Shown here piece by piece: positions 1 through 12,216 of a stretch of DNA of 64,000 bases. Both the position numbers and the translations under genes were made by a program. Numbering within the stretch: the first letter of the stretch is position 1; every line of letters starts with the position of its first letter. Source of the stretch: Dermanyssus gallinae (Eukaryota; Arthropoda; Arachnida; Mesostigmata; Dermanyssidae); contig QVRM01000464.1 of the NCBI GenBank assembly GCA_003439945.1, forward strand, positions 1 to 64,000, read 5' to 3'. Below the pieces are notes generated by a model that worked only from the letters and a program-made list of their open reading frames with translations, searched no databases and was not told the DNA's origin.

Positions 1-1539
1 AATAGACATGTGACTTCCCTTACGTCATGCTCGGTGACAATCAGTTTGTTCATTGGGCACCCAAATATAATTTGCTTTTTCTTTTTAGCAACGCACTCAA
101 ACGTTTTAACCAATAGATGGCAAAACTCTCAAACGTTAAGACAAATTAATTCCTATAAGGTGTCTGTTAAGGTTGTCTCTTGAGTTGGGGAGTTGAGATA
201 TTCGCGAGCAGATTTAATAATAATGAATAAGAATACATTGAGTTTATTTTTATTAAAAAATGTAAAATTAAAAAAAAAATGCGTATATATGTTATATATT
301 GCGAGAGAGGGAGAGAGAAAGAGAACATATATTCATACATTTCAAGCAACTATCTTTGCCTGATGTTTTCCCTCCCGCCGAGGATTATTATTTACATCAT
401 TGAGCCTATTTAAAAGCTAAGGCCAGGAAAAATATTCGGCTTAGATAATAACTACTTGCGGTTGCTTCTCAATATGCAACGTCGTAACCGAATACGATGC
501 AGATCCCATAAGTTGTCTCCTCTGCTGGAGTTATTGACGGCAATTATCATACTCAAAGACATCCTATACGTTCAACTTATCCCTGGCCTGTAAAAGTGGT
601 AGCGGTAGAGGCGGCAAACACGATAACCTTTACGGTAAGGAGCTAGCTTCTAATAGAAGCCGCCGAGAAATCGAGCAGAACTGCGCGAACTAAAGGCAGT
701 AATTGTAGTGGTCTTGTCGTACTGAACGATGACGATAGTGGCAGCGCTTCTACGCACCGGATCCCAAGGCGAAGTGCGCCGTCGTCTGCGGGAAAAGCCT
801 GCATTCCAGAAGAAAGACGAACGGCCTCGTAAAAACGACAATCTTTGGCTGGAAGAACTGGACAACCTGAAAGAGGGTGCTCCAGTTGCCAATTGTGCCC
901 GGACAATAAAACCAAATACAAATATTTAGCTAATTTGGGCCGGAAGAGAGTTAACCTTCTAGACCACCCAGTTCCTGGTGGGTCATGGGGGGTTTCCAGT
1001 TCCACCTATTTAGGAATGGGGTTGCTCCCAGACTTGCGTGCGTCGGATGGACCCGAGGACACTTCAGAACGCACAGCTCGTAGGTGTAACGCAACTGGTT
1101 TTAGTGAGTTGAAGCACCACACTACCGGCCCACATTTGCAGACAAATTTCCTGCTGTGGTGTACGCATGTGCGAACTGAATTTTCCAGTTACTCCTCTAA
1201 AAACGTAGTGGTGGTAGACGTAGCAATGGCCCTAGTTGTAATCACGGAGAATGGACGCCCGCATCAGCCGGCCCCTACACCCCTATATTGGCTTGGCGAA
1301 CGCCCAAGTGCTGGTGAAATAGTCAATTAGCCAAGGCATGTAAAATTGCCACTAAATTAAGCGCATATGTACTCAACGGAACGCTCGGCATGGCCCAGAT
1401 CTTCAAACTCTGCGGGAATAATACAGAGAAGCCCGTCGCATCCTTGTTTGAGAAATTGAGAACAGCTAGGCAAAGTCTACCACACACCCAGCCGTACGAA
1501 GAGAGATCTTGCGTTGTCCTCATCCCAAATGTTCAATTC
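1..1539. other. Anonymous sequence, nothing recognised
   Basis: No domain, RNA gene or repeat family recognised. The only visible structure is an AT-rich tract near 235-290 and a short GA-rich run near 303-323. Open frames at 643-1330 overlap each other on both strands and show no known motif. Part of 1200-1540 could be a decayed extension of the R1-like relic that follows, but I cannot align it with confidence. Confidence 0.5.
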
Positions 1540-2030
1540 ATAGTCGACGCGCATGGTAGCTGTAGTGATTACGTCTCATAGTGCCAGTGCGCTAAAGAGA
1601 ATAGCAAATGGCGTCCAGAAATATATGGACATCTAGCTCTTTCCGCATGGGCTCCGCCTAGCCCGCAAAAAAGCGGTACTAATTATGAACGAGTATAAAC
1701 GGCCCTCGCAACTTAGTCTGAAAGTGGAGGCGCGTTATCTAGTTATGAAATACCTCGGGCTACATCTACATACCGGCCTGACAGGAACCCCACCTGTGCA
1801 CTGCGTGGCAGCTAGGACAACTCAAGTCATAGCGAATTGCTTTTGTGCACACCGAAGCCTCTGACGAGTGGTAAAAAAAGCCGGCGGGGTCAGTTCTCTG
1901 AGACTCAGGATTTGAAGACGACGTCAAGCATACGTTAGAAAAATACGCGTCCACCGTAAGCAGAGTGCGCCGGCACGCGGCTCTTTGAATAGCAACTCCC
2001 TGCAACATGCAACCAAACGTCACAGGCACC
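1540..2030 (+). pseudogene. R1-like LINE reverse transcriptase relic
   Basis: Decayed fragment of the RT region just downstream of the catalytic YADD box. In one frame it reads HGLRLARKKAVLIMNEYKRP and then MKYLGLHLHTGLTGTP. These match the ORF2 of the complete LINE at 39.1-44.7 kb in the same order (LGLELASQKTEAILLNG, then VKYLGVILDRALTGTP). An ANG..KYM segment just upstream matches the ANGALADI stretch of that protein. Stops and frameshifts interrupt it throughout, and no ends or target duplication are visible. It is an old, truncated copy of an R1-clade element on the plus strand. The family assignment is strong; the exact boundaries are uncertain. Confidence 0.7.
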
Positions 2031-2470
2031 CTTGAGAGACACTCACGGCTAGAGCGTCATTAAGAACTTTGCCGCAATGATCATTAAACACAAGGAAAGA
2101 CTTGGCACAGACGCCAATGTGCGCTTTGCTTACGCAAGCGCACCAAAAGTAAAAGTAGCAATCGAAGTTATAATAAGGAACAGTGCCAGCACCTCGCCTC
2201 CTTATGAGACCTATTCTCGGTGAGAGGTTTTACTTAGTGTAATTCCAGTATTAAACATTATCTTAGAACTTTCGGGAATTAGTGTAATTCCAGTATTATA
2301 AATAATTAGGAATTACAGTATTGGCATTTAGTCTAACGCGACCCGTTCCGGGTGTGCTTAAATGTTTTTCTCCACTTAGGCAAGAGAACGTAAACATGAT
2401 CATAATCGTACACCGCGGCGTTTCCAAACATCGCGGACAATTTGAATTGCCACAAGAACATGTTGTAAGC
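2031..2470. other. Anonymous sequence with a short direct repeat
   Basis: Nothing coding recognised. The 20-mer TTAGTGTAATTCCAGTATTA occurs at about 2233-2252 and again about 46 bp later, with a partial third echo near 2310. This looks like a small local duplication. Confidence 0.4.
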
Positions 2471-4247
2471 ACTTAATCTACTCATTTATTACGCGCCTAC
2501 AACAAGACCCACCGCGCAGAGCACACCACACACCCACACGCTCAATTATTCGTACACGCACAAGTCTCCAGGCCGCAGGTTTGCAGTTGATGACGGTAAA
2601 GATATCAACCGCAAGACGACATCGACTTGGAGCATTCGAATACAATGATGAATCAACCGTATTCACCAATCATTTCGAGCTGAGCCATTGAGATCATTGA
2701 CGAAGACGACGAAATAGTGAAGATGGATGAACTAAACGTCGAGTCGTTGCATGATGACCTCGGACTTTGTCTCCTTGTGTTGTGTAGCTGTACGATAGGA
2801 ATCGTGCATGTGCACATTCGTGTAGGGCATGTGCACGTTCGTGTACAGCGTGCACATGCGATTGCCCCCGCATTAGTGACAACGTCGGCGTTGATCCTGC
2901 TGCTGCTGCTGCCGTGGCCTCTGACGTCGCCTCATTTGTCGACGCTGAGGCAAAGTTTCCCTCAGATCAGAACCTCTCTACCATTCATCCCCCAGCATTA
3001 GCAGCGGCTGCAGCTATTTCTATTACTACTAGTACTGCTTGCTGCTGCTAATGTTACTACTACTACTACTAATACAACTCATAGGCTGCAGGCACAGCTC
3101 TCACCGAGTCGCGTCCATTGTTCCCTACGGGACTAATTGAGCGAAGACATTATACACAGACACATCGATGGACGGACAAGCCGACCGACCGACCTACAGA
3201 CAGACGTACGTACATACAGACAGAGAGAGAGAGACTCTTTCTTCATCATCTTGCACGCGTCTTTGAGACAAGCGGCGCTGCAGTTGCGGTTAGAACCCCA
3301 CCCTCGCCCAACCCCCCAACCCCCTTTCCCCGCCCAGCAACGAAGGTGCTTGCTGCTTGCCTGCGATCAGCAGCTCTGTTTTGGCGGCTATCGAGGTGAT
3401 CGGGCATCATTGCGCAGCCAAAGAACGACGCAATGTCCCTCTTCTCTCTCGCGAGCCCTTTCTCTCTCTCTCTCTGCTTCCCCCCCCCACCCCCTCCGCT
3501 CCCCTTCTTGCCCTAATAACAGCAAATGAGATTTTGATGAAGGCAAGCCGAATCAGCTAGCCGCCACATTACCTCTCGTTGAACGCGCACGCAGAAACGA
3601 AACGAAGCACCACCGATAGCGGCGAAGGATAACGGCGATGATGATGATGATGACGACGACGACGACGACAACAACAACAACAACGAAAGATGGCAATACC
3701 GCAGGGGGTGGATGATGGGGGTGGGGTGTCGTGGTCGTTGCCGCCGCTGCTGCCGCTCCAACCTCCGTCCTCTGTATCGCGGTCTCAAGTCTCCCAGCCG
3801 TGTATGCCCCCCCCCCCCTTCTATGCAGTCCGTCCGTCCATCGTCTGCTCGTTCGTCTTGTAAACTTGCCGCTATTCGGCGCTCCGTTTGGTTGCCACTG
3901 CGGCTACGCTGAACACCACAGTAACAACAGTAACAGCTGCAATGACAACAATGGCACGACAACAATACAAGGACTAGCAGCAACAGCTACAACAATAGCG
4001 ACCAGTATACATGAGTGCGCGCGCATAACTAATACTTCGATTAAGGATCGGTCAGAAAAAAATGGCGCCGTTGAGACTTTGCCGCCACGGGGTGCAATAT
4101 GCTTATGAGGAGAGGATAACGTCCGTAACCCCCCCCCCCCCCCCTATTGATTTAGGCTATCATCATTATCCATGTTACCCAAGTATCCATAAGTTAGTCA
4201 CCGATATATTTTGCTACCATTGTTATTCTTACTACGCATATGCCGAG

Positions 4248-4250
<3 letters not shown>
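2471..4250. repeat. Unique sequence dense in simple repeats
   Basis: No gene recognised. Short microsatellites and low-complexity tracts follow one another: (TAC)n near 3045-3073, GACC/CAGA-type tetranucleotide runs at 3177-3236, CT-rich at 3430-3500, (GAT)n-(GAC)n-(AAC)n at 3637-3685, a C run near 3809-3819 and a longer C run at about 4130-4144. The overlapping open frames on both strands here come from the repeat composition. Confidence 0.6.

Positions 4251-4284
<34 letters not shown>
4249..4284. repeat. (TA)n microsatellite
   Basis: Uninterrupted TA dinucleotide run of about 35 bp, followed by imperfect ATACATACATA. Confidence 0.95.
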
Positions 4285-4286
<2 letters not shown>

Positions 4287-5160
4287 TACATACATATACA
4301 TAAGTATTTTTACATAATATTCTGTTGTTTGACATGTTTCGCTTCAGCGAACGTAAAATGCTGCGGCAAGTCGTGCTTGGCACAAATCCCCAGTGCAATC
4401 GGTTGCCACCAATTGAGACCCGCCATAAACGGCGGCACTAAGGTGGAGTTCACACAACCTTGGCCTTCTTGTAGTCTCGCAGCGAGGACAAAGCCATACT
4501 AGAACTAACAAATACCCGCCCCAATACAGTGGGTACACAGACTCACGTAAAAATCAGGATATATTGTACCTTAATCTGCAAGAGTACGCGTTTTTTTTTG
4601 TTACAGAACCATCCCTGCAGGCGACCACGTCGAGATCATTAAACTCACTCCGCAGTTGCACACAAGCGGACATCACTCTGTTGGAAACCCTTTGCGCACC
4701 GTTATTATTTTACGGCAAGAAGCGGCGGGTGGGCTAAAACGTAACAGAAATTTCTCTTCGAGACGCCTTGTTCGCTTGAAAGAATATCGTATCTTTCTCT
4801 TGTTATGATCCTACTTCTCGACCCCCTAAGTATCTCCAGGCCTCGATTCAGTGGACAATGTAGGCTTGCCTACTGCTGATCAATAGTAACCCCGTGTTTG
4901 ATATTTTGCACCTCCGTTGAACTTAGCGCTACCACAATCATTGCGCACAGGCCCTGCTCGAAATTCCATACGATTAGATATTCTCGACGCGTTGATGACG
5001 AATTAACCGGCGGTAGTGTCAATTGCGACATCCTATGTGGCTGGACCCCCGCGTGCAAACGGCTAGCATTGTCCTAGAAATCCACCGAGTCCCGGTTGCT
5101 TGCGTTGGGTCACAGGCAGCCTGGGCGGAAAACTCACCTTTAGCCTAGCCGATTGACTAG
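4285..5160. other. Anonymous sequence
   Basis: No domain or repeat family recognised. The open frames (for example 4344-4538 minus, 4870-5058 minus) have no visible motif. Confidence 0.4.
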
Positions 5161-5163
5161 GCT

Positions 5164-5188
5164 TGAAAGTCGATATTTTCGACTTTCA
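5164..5188. repeat. Small perfect hairpin
   Basis: A 10-bp stem (TGAAAGTCGA / TCGACTTTCA) with a 5-nt loop TATTT. A short direct repeat (TCAAGATCAACCCT) follows at about 5190 and 5216, separated by a T run. Function unknown; it sits just left of the 45-bp direct repeat. Confidence 0.6.
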
Positions 5189-5234
5189 TCAAGATCAACC
5201 CTTTTTTTTTTCATTTCAAGATCAACCCTCTATG

Positions 5235-5279
5235 GCTCAGGGCAGCCAAGGAGCAGCCTTCGTAAAGTCAAACAATAGC
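5235..5279 (+). repeat. 45-bp direct repeat, left copy
   Basis: Starts GCTCAGGGCAGCCAAGG and ends AACAATAGC. It is identical over 45 bp to 5909-5953, and the similarity stops abruptly on both sides. See the right copy. Confidence 0.85.
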
Positions 5280-5908
5280 GATGTCCATTGAGCGATACGC
5301 CGACTAGTCTTATTAAAAAGGTACCGACGTGTTGTTGCATGCGCTGCTAAAGACCCCTATCGGAGCTCTACTAGACAATTTTAATATTGCGATCGGCGTC
5401 GACCTGCGTTTTAGAGACTGTGTCGAACTAGTAGTTATACCACCTTGCACGACGTGCTATCACGGCGCCTGTGAATTGATAGATTTTTATTTGCTTGACA
5501 TGTATACCCAAATACACATATCATCTATTTATATCGCAAGCGCTTAGAACGGCAGCAGAAGCAGAGGTCTAGGGTTTCGTCAACACTCCTTGTGCCACAG
5601 GGTTGCTAACTCTCAACGGTATGGTTTATCATCTATTCTCAGAGAGCATTGCTTAAAGAAAATTGGATTAATAACAGGGATCGAACCGGAGGCACGCCAG
5701 TAGATGACAACAATGAATGGCGCGTTAGCCCCCTAGACTACATCGCCAGAAAGTCCATCTATAGCTCTATGCATACTCGGTCCGACAGAGCAGTTAGCTT
5801 CCAACGAACCGACGGGATGACATTAACCATCTTTGAAAACGGATGGATTCTGGTCTGGGCGCGTCCGCGGCCTACTGCTTATTACCCTCTATAGTCCGCC
5901 ACGCCACC
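5280..5908. other. 629-bp segment between exact direct repeats
   Basis: This stretch is bracketed by two identical 45-bp repeats. It contains the tRNA-like SINE head on the minus strand (5672-5765). The rest has no recognised coding content. The arrangement could be a small terminal-direct-repeat element, two partly overlapping insertions of the same element, or a local duplication. Confidence 0.4.
5672..5765 (-). mobile_element. tRNA-derived SINE head (A and B boxes)
   Basis: On the minus strand the segment reads as the internal RNA polymerase III promoter of a tRNA. It has an A-box-like TAGTCTAGGGGGCTAACGC and, about 45 nt later, a perfect B box GGTTCGATCCC. The seven bases before the A box and those after the T arm do not pair as an acceptor stem, and the T stem is weak, so it is not a working tRNA gene. 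It differs from the SINE family at 16.2 and 49.0 kb. A decayed tRNA pseudogene is the alternative. Confidence 0.5.
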
Positions 5909-5953
5909 GCTCAGGGCAGCCAAGGAGCAGCCTTCGTAAAGTCAAACAATAGC
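5909..5953 (+). repeat. 45-bp direct repeat, right copy
   Basis: Exact copy of 5235-5279, in the same orientation 674 bp downstream. Confidence 0.85.
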
Positions 5954-6180
5954 CGAAAAAAATGTTTTTAGGACTCCCTAAAGCGTTTAGAACACTTTGT
6001 GAACCGGGCGCATGAAGACAAAAATCAGGATCTGCCAGGGAATGCTGGTGGCGATCAGTGGTAGGAAGGTTTTTTTACCAATTGCTATTTTTGGGAATTC
6101 AACCTGAAAATGCAACTTCGACATGAACATTATACTTATCTAAATGTATTCGTATTTATACATTTAATACTTCCAGAGGT

Positions 6181-6185
<5 letters not shown>

Positions 6186-6270
<85 letters not shown>
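6186..6270. repeat. (TA)n microsatellite
   Basis: TA run of about 85 bp, one of the longest in the window. It reads as alternating Tyr-Ile in open frames, which are not genes. Confidence 0.95.
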
Positions 6271-6275
<5 letters not shown>

Positions 6276-7935
6276 GGAGTATTCCCGCTGTGCTGTACAC
6301 GTTCGGTAGGAGGAGTGCGCCTCGCCTGTGGTTGTGCCCTTTACGGTCGAGGTGAGAATTCAGAGGCGAACGTCCCGCGCAACGCCGCTTTCTGCCGGTG
6401 ACGCTACCGCAAGAAGTATCCTGGCTTAATAGGCATAATGACGAGAGTAAAAACAGGTAATTCCGAAATCCAAAAATGTAGAAGCCATTTCCTAAGTTTC
6501 TTATTGCTGTTGGTGGTCGGTGGTAGTGTGTCCCTCTTTTCCGCCCTTCCTCCTCCTCCTTTTATTGCATACCCTTGCTCTGTCCGTGCGCGGAAAAGCT
6601 ATACTTCGCAGGAGGAAATGACCGACATTACAACAGTTGTTGCCAGTTGGACGATAATGCCGTGGCCACCGATCACGCCCTGCGTCGTGTCTACGTCGAT
6701 GTTGGCTTGTCGACCTTACTGCGGCCTGCGTCCTGCGTCCGTGTCTTGCTAGTTCCCGTGTCTTGCTGGTTCGCTGCTCCCACACACACACAATTAATCA
6801 TGATTTTTGTCTTATCTGCCCTTGAGCAGCGTTTTTACCACTGGCCGTCTGAGCCGCCAGAATGTGCGCAACGGTTGTGAGAGATGATTGTCTCTCGATT
6901 CGTCATTTAAACGAACGATATATTACGCAGCCGCCGCTTTAACGTGCGCACGGTCGTCTCATCATAATCATCCGAGGCCGAGGCGTGTGGACGTTGCTGT
7001 TCTTGCATTGGCACATCAGCAGAGCTAATAGCTCAATACAGACAGCATCGTCTTGCTCATTTTCCTTTTCTTCTTCATTTTCTTATTCTTCTTCTTCGTA
7101 TTTTTCGTCTTCTTCATATTATAACTCATGTTATTATTCTTCGTATGCTGCTTATTCGGCTTCTTTTCTCCATCATCTCTGTGCATCTCCTCCTCTTGGC
7201 CGCTGCGGAAACAGCACAGTTCGGGCCAGTTACTCCATCAGCGATCATTGAGTGGCGGCCCATTGAGTCACCGATGCCTGCACCGATATTGAAAGCGCAA
7301 TGAATGCTGCGGGCAAAAACACAGAGAGAAAAAACACACGCAGAAATCGCTCATGCAACCAACCCCCACGCACAGCTGATGAAGCAGAGCAGAAACGCTG
7401 CCAGCTGTTTGCTTGTTTTTGGTGGCGTAACTAAATACTCGGCGTCATCATACATGCTCGCGATCCCCGCTATGTATCTGTACAGATGATAACTCATGTC
7501 GAATATCATATAGCATACTGTACACAAATGGCTTCTAGGTCAATATTTATTTATAAAACTGTTTTATGTTAGCACTTTGGAATGAACAATATTGTCTCCG
7601 CGGGAACTCCGCCCAGTTCGACAATGTGCCCCGAACAGATGCTGCGTTTCCTCGTTGAATGTCGAGCGACAGCCTCTGACGCAAGCATTTCGATGCTCTC
7701 GAGTCTCCCGTGGAAAGGTTAAGGCATCTATCTGTCCAGGCGCTGAATCAAATTCAGTGCAAGCGGGCCTGGTCCTCCCATTGTTTCAAAGGCCAACGGA
7801 CAAACTTAGTGCGGATAACTAACGTCAGAGTATTTTCTACATTTGTTAGCCTTTGCTTACCTGGACACATGGCCTGCCTGGTCCGCTCCTGCACCGACCA
7901 TCGAAGGGGTTAATGAGTCGAAAAAAAATGGCTTC
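6271..7935. other. Anonymous sequence with TTC-rich tract
   Basis: No gene recognised. An imperfect (TTC)n/(TTCTTA)n tract runs from about 7057 to 7165 and explains the serine-rich open frame there. A short (CA)n lies at about 6780-6793. Confidence 0.5.
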
Positions 7936-8253
7936 TTATATATATATATATTTATACTAAAAATCCAACAACCATGATAAGCATCTTTTTATAAGATGTG
8001 TATGATCCATATATGAACTTTTTTACAAGTGCGTTTTGTTGATTATTTTATGTTTTTCTTGATTATTTCGTACGATGAACATGACGTTACTATTCCGTAA
8101 GGCTTGTCAACGAGTTTGCACTGGTACATTTGAGCATCACCAAAATAGGAAAAATATATCGTGCGTAAAAACACGTCCTCGACATCATTTTGCCTAAATA
8201 TACGAAAGCCAGGGTTGTAATACGTAATTAACACATTTGTAGTACGCTTATTC

Positions 8254-8259
8254 TATATA

Positions 8260-8311
<52 letters not shown>

Positions 8312-8312
8312 T
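8254..8312. repeat. (TA)n then (GA)n compound microsatellite
   Basis: A TA array of about 35 bp passes directly into (GA)n near 8291-8311. Confidence 0.9.
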
Positions 8313-8342
8313 GGTTATGAATTGCCTTCATCGCACGTAAGC

Positions 8343-8348
<6 letters not shown>

Positions 8349-8393
<45 letters not shown>
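8349..8393. repeat. (TA)n microsatellite
   Basis: TA run of about 45 bp. Confidence 0.95.
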
Positions 8394-8396
<3 letters not shown>

Positions 8397-10925
8397 CTGA
8401 AAGTAGAATCAGGTCATCATGGAACATTCGCGATGCCGACCAGTGCTCCGTTGTTTTCCTATAGCTTACCGAGCGGCTTTGAGGATTTTCGGAAGGCAGA
8501 GTTTAGTATGCAGGACAGGCAGTGGGTGCGTTGCCAAACCCTCGGAGAGCTGAAGAAGCTACCTCGTTAGACTCACCTACCAACCCTCGCTAGCCTTCGA
8601 TAAACACAGACAATTGACTATTCGAAACGCACACCACAACAGTTTAGTTTGAAATAATTTAGCAGTAGTGTATGCTGTAGTATGACTAGTATCACTGGTA
8701 GCCAAAGGGAATCGGTCATGTGGTTTGATGCGACGCGTATCAGCCCAGCTAGCAATAAGTAATTCATTAATTAGCAAGAATCAGTTTCTAATTATGTACC
8801 GCCAGCTTCTAGAGCTCCGTGGCTGTTAGACACGGTCAATGTTATCGCAGCAAAATGTTCCATATCATGAAACCTAGTGCTTTTCTATAGAAGTCATCAA
8901 CATAATTGATTTAGCTGAGCAGTCCGCGTTCTTCGTTTATCCCGCATCGATGGTGATGTCTGTTTCTTTTAATCCCCTGCTCACTACTGCAGGAAATATT
9001 TTAGACAGCGTCGATGTTGCTCATAGAAATTATATTTAGAAGTTATAATTTAACCGGTGATAGAAATGCAAAATAATTGATATTTGCAATTTTGGCAAAC
9101 AACCCTGTGCAAATATAGAACATTTCGTTTTTGCCACTGTTCTGCAACCTGTCGATTTTATCTTATGCCCATTAAGACGAATTTATTTGCGCTGCAATAT
9201 GTAATAAGCACACCTCTTTAATGCTGGTCTTAGTTCTTAGAGAAGAAGAGTCAATAGAACAAACATCCTTATATAAAACTTAGATGAAATGCATATAAAA
9301 CAATATACAACTTTGTGGTAAAGAAAAATCAGAGCGTACTTCGTCTACTCGCGTAGCAGCTATGAAATTCTGATCATACTACGCATTTATAATAGAATAT
9401 AATAAGAACAACTTAATGAAAAATATTAAACGCCAAGCGTTTGTCCACTATGAGATATCAATATCCGACGTACCACATAACCGGTGAACCACTTGCATCT
9501 GTCATCGAAGCCTATCGAAAATTGGCTCAGATGAGCACATGATTAGTGATTCAACCATCGGAAAGATCCTGCAAACTTACCATGCTGAGACAAACAGACG
9601 GGAGTCCTGGTGCATAAGTACCTGACGTCGCCAGTCAGCTTACACTCAATGTCACCCTTAAAACCGTCGATTTAAATTAACGGCTACGAATCTATGCTGT
9701 TCTTGACATCGTCGTTTCTTCTCAGGACAATGTCACTTAAACCAAAATTCATTGCTCTACTGCGTAGACTCGTATAGCACGAGTCGATTTTACTACTCCA
9801 ATAACGACCAAGTTCTGACCTTTTAGTGTTCTTTAGACGTAGTCGTCTTCCCGCACGTCAAGTTCTGTTGAATCTTTATTGGAACAGTATGTTATCCGAA
9901 CAGAAACGGTCATGACCTTCTGCGAACCCAAACTTCACTTGCATTCCGCAAATTGAGGGTTAGCAAAAGCGCATATGGTTGTGGCTCGTAAGCAGCGTTT
10001 TTTGTGGTCTTGGTCGAGCCCTACAGCACAACATAGTAACCAGCAAGAAACCTAGGTTATTAAAGGCTTCTTGAAATCTCATCAAAAAGACGAACGATTT
10101 GCTTTAATTACGAATATTATCGTCAATTGAAGGCATGCACGGTTCTAACGCCTAGGTTATAGCACACCGATATAAAGTGGAAAACTAAATTAAAAAGATA
10201 ACATGAACTATGTTGGCATAATCTAACATAAATGATAAAAGCACGCTAGCTAATAAGACGTAACCAATACGTATGTTTCCGCTGGATGATACATATAACA
10301 ATCACTGGTATTAGAAAATAAAAGGCGACAATTCGTGCACCTAGTAGGTGCCTCGACATAACGTTGAATCGATATAACGTGTGATCGCAGTTGCCTTTTA
10401 AGCAGCAGCAGAAGACACACACTACTTTTGTAAATTGCACTACTAATCGCATTCACACTACACTACGGTTTGTACATTTAATTATTTCAATACAGGCGAC
10501 AAGATTTGCAATAAAGCCACATCCTTAGACTGAAGCCGTTCTGTCTATTGTGATTACGTATGTCACCTTTCGTGCACTTAAAGCTTCAAGCGTACTTATA
10601 GTGACTCGAGTTAGGTTGGTAGCACAAAGTTACATTACTAACAATGTTACTTTCTGCCTGGGTTCAAAAATCGAACTATCCGTTAGTGTGTAAAACCACA
10701 TGCTAGAGTGCGTTAGAATATCAGACCAAAAACAAAATGTAGAAAGTTTGGGATCAATATGCACATTGGTTTGTGTAGGACTAGAGTCTTTTATTAGTAC
10801 GCTCCTATCAATACTCACTTAAATCATATCGGACGTCACGGATGTAAGGTAATCTAGGGTAATGTGAGCATCTAACTTTATGGAAAGATCTTAGCTACGC
10901 AATAATGTCACCTCGGTGAAACAAA
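8394..10925. other. Anonymous AT-rich sequence
   Basis: About 2.5 kb in which I recognise no coding domain, RNA gene or repeat family. Open frames at 8322-8570, 8577-8777, 10246-10456 and 10630-10818 carry no visible motif. Part of it could be a very old DNA transposon, but no motif supports that. Confidence 0.4.
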
Positions 10926-10927
10926 TG

Positions 10928-10977
<50 letters not shown>

Positions 10978-10979
10978 CA
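10926..10979. repeat. Perfect palindrome around a (TA)n array
   Basis: The TA array is flanked by TGAATAATATA on the left and its complement TATATTATTCA on the right, so the whole 54 bp is a perfect palindrome able to form a cruciform. Confidence 0.85.
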
Positions 10980-11017
10980 GGTGTTTTTGCAGAAAAGGCT
11001 ATCGCCCCGTGTCAAAT

Positions 11018-11372
11018 ATATATATATATATCAATATATATCAAAACGTGATCTAGCAGATGTTAATGCCCTGTCACCAAACTAGAACAGTCCTGTCTAT
11101 AGATATATATATATATATATATAGTATATATATGTTATATAGATGTATCTATATTAGATACTATTATATACTATATTAATAATTATATACTATAATATAT
11201 ATCATAAATATGTATAATTATATCTATATATATGTATCTTATATCCTAGCTATCAGTATATATATAAGATATCTATATATATATACATATATAATATATA
11301 TCTATATCATTATATATATATATATGTATCTAATCTAAACTATATATTATATATATATATATATATAATATA

Positions 11373-11403
<31 letters not shown>
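11018..11403. repeat. Degenerate TA-rich tract
   Basis: Several TA arrays interrupted by short TCTA, GTAT and TTAG variants. It looks like an old TA microsatellite that has expanded and mutated repeatedly. Confidence 0.85.
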
Positions 11404-11713
11404 CTTTGACAGAGTGCTTTAACGAAGTGTCATATCACAAACGTCTGCTGGAACACAAACCTTTAAGAGACATCTTACTCCTTCTATCTGGCTGGATTCT
11501 ACGGCGGCCGCAAGCAAGCCACCTACTATCCACTTAGCGTAAAGTAGAAGCGGTCGGCAGATTTCCAAGAAAGAAATACCAACGACAGTAGCAGTTAACA
11601 ACAGCAAAAAAAAGAGAAACGAAACCGTCTTGGAATTTTGGCTTACTTAATTCCACGTATTTCGTACATACGGTGCAAACGTGCCCCGTCAGTCAGACGT
11701 CTGACGAAGACAG

Positions 11714-11823
11714 ACAACAACAACAACAGCAACAACACAAACGGCAACAACAACAACAACAACAACAACAGCAACAACAACAACAACAACACAAACGGCA
11801 ACAACAACAGCAACAACAACAAC
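11714..11823. repeat. (CAA)n / (ACAAACGGC) trinucleotide repeat
   Basis: A CAA repeat with CAG and ACGG interruptions. It generates polyasparagine, polyglutamine and polyleucine open frames in different frames and strands (11638-11921). With no gene context, a coding role is not supported. Confidence 0.9.
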
Positions 11824-12216
11824 ATGCGAGGGAAACTCCAGCTGAGAAAGATGATCAGAGAGGACAGGCAGGCATGCAGCAACAGCAGCAGTAGGAAAAC
11901 AAAAGAGTAGAGTGCGTGCATCTCACTTCTGTCGTGCGCGAGTTAGCAGGTATGATTAACCATTCTTGCACACTGCGCTGCCTAGCGTCTGTGGCAGCCG
12001 TCTAGGTTGTTGAAACCTGCCGCCGCTGTGGCTATTTTCTCCGCTGTCGTCTCCGTCAGACTGTTCTAATTGAACCTGTTTCACATGCTGTGGCAAACAG
12101 CGTGGTAGACAAAATGGCATTTTTCGTCTGAATTCCATTTGCAAGTGCTGCTACCTGCAAGCAAACATCAGCACGCCGGCCCCGAATAGAAGCGTAATGT
12201 GTCTAGTGAGACGTGT
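11824..12216. other. Anonymous sequence
   Basis: Moderately GC-rich stretch with CAG triplets near 11880-11893. No gene recognised. Confidence 0.4.

Noticed and set aside
3513..3983. 156-codon minus-strand frame with poly-Ser and poly-Leu
   Set aside because: Arises from (GAT/GAC/AAC)n repeats; no domain.
6110..6355. Tyr-Ile alternating frames here and at other TA arrays
   Set aside because: Direct translation of (TA)n; not proteins.
9420..10240. Possible Tc1/mariner-like remains
   Set aside because: A loose impression of helix-turn-helix-like spacing only; no catalytic block or terminal repeat could be found.
11638..11921. Polyasparagine/polyglutamine and polyleucine frames
   Set aside because: Produced by a (CAA)n microsatellite in different frames and strands; no surrounding exon structure.
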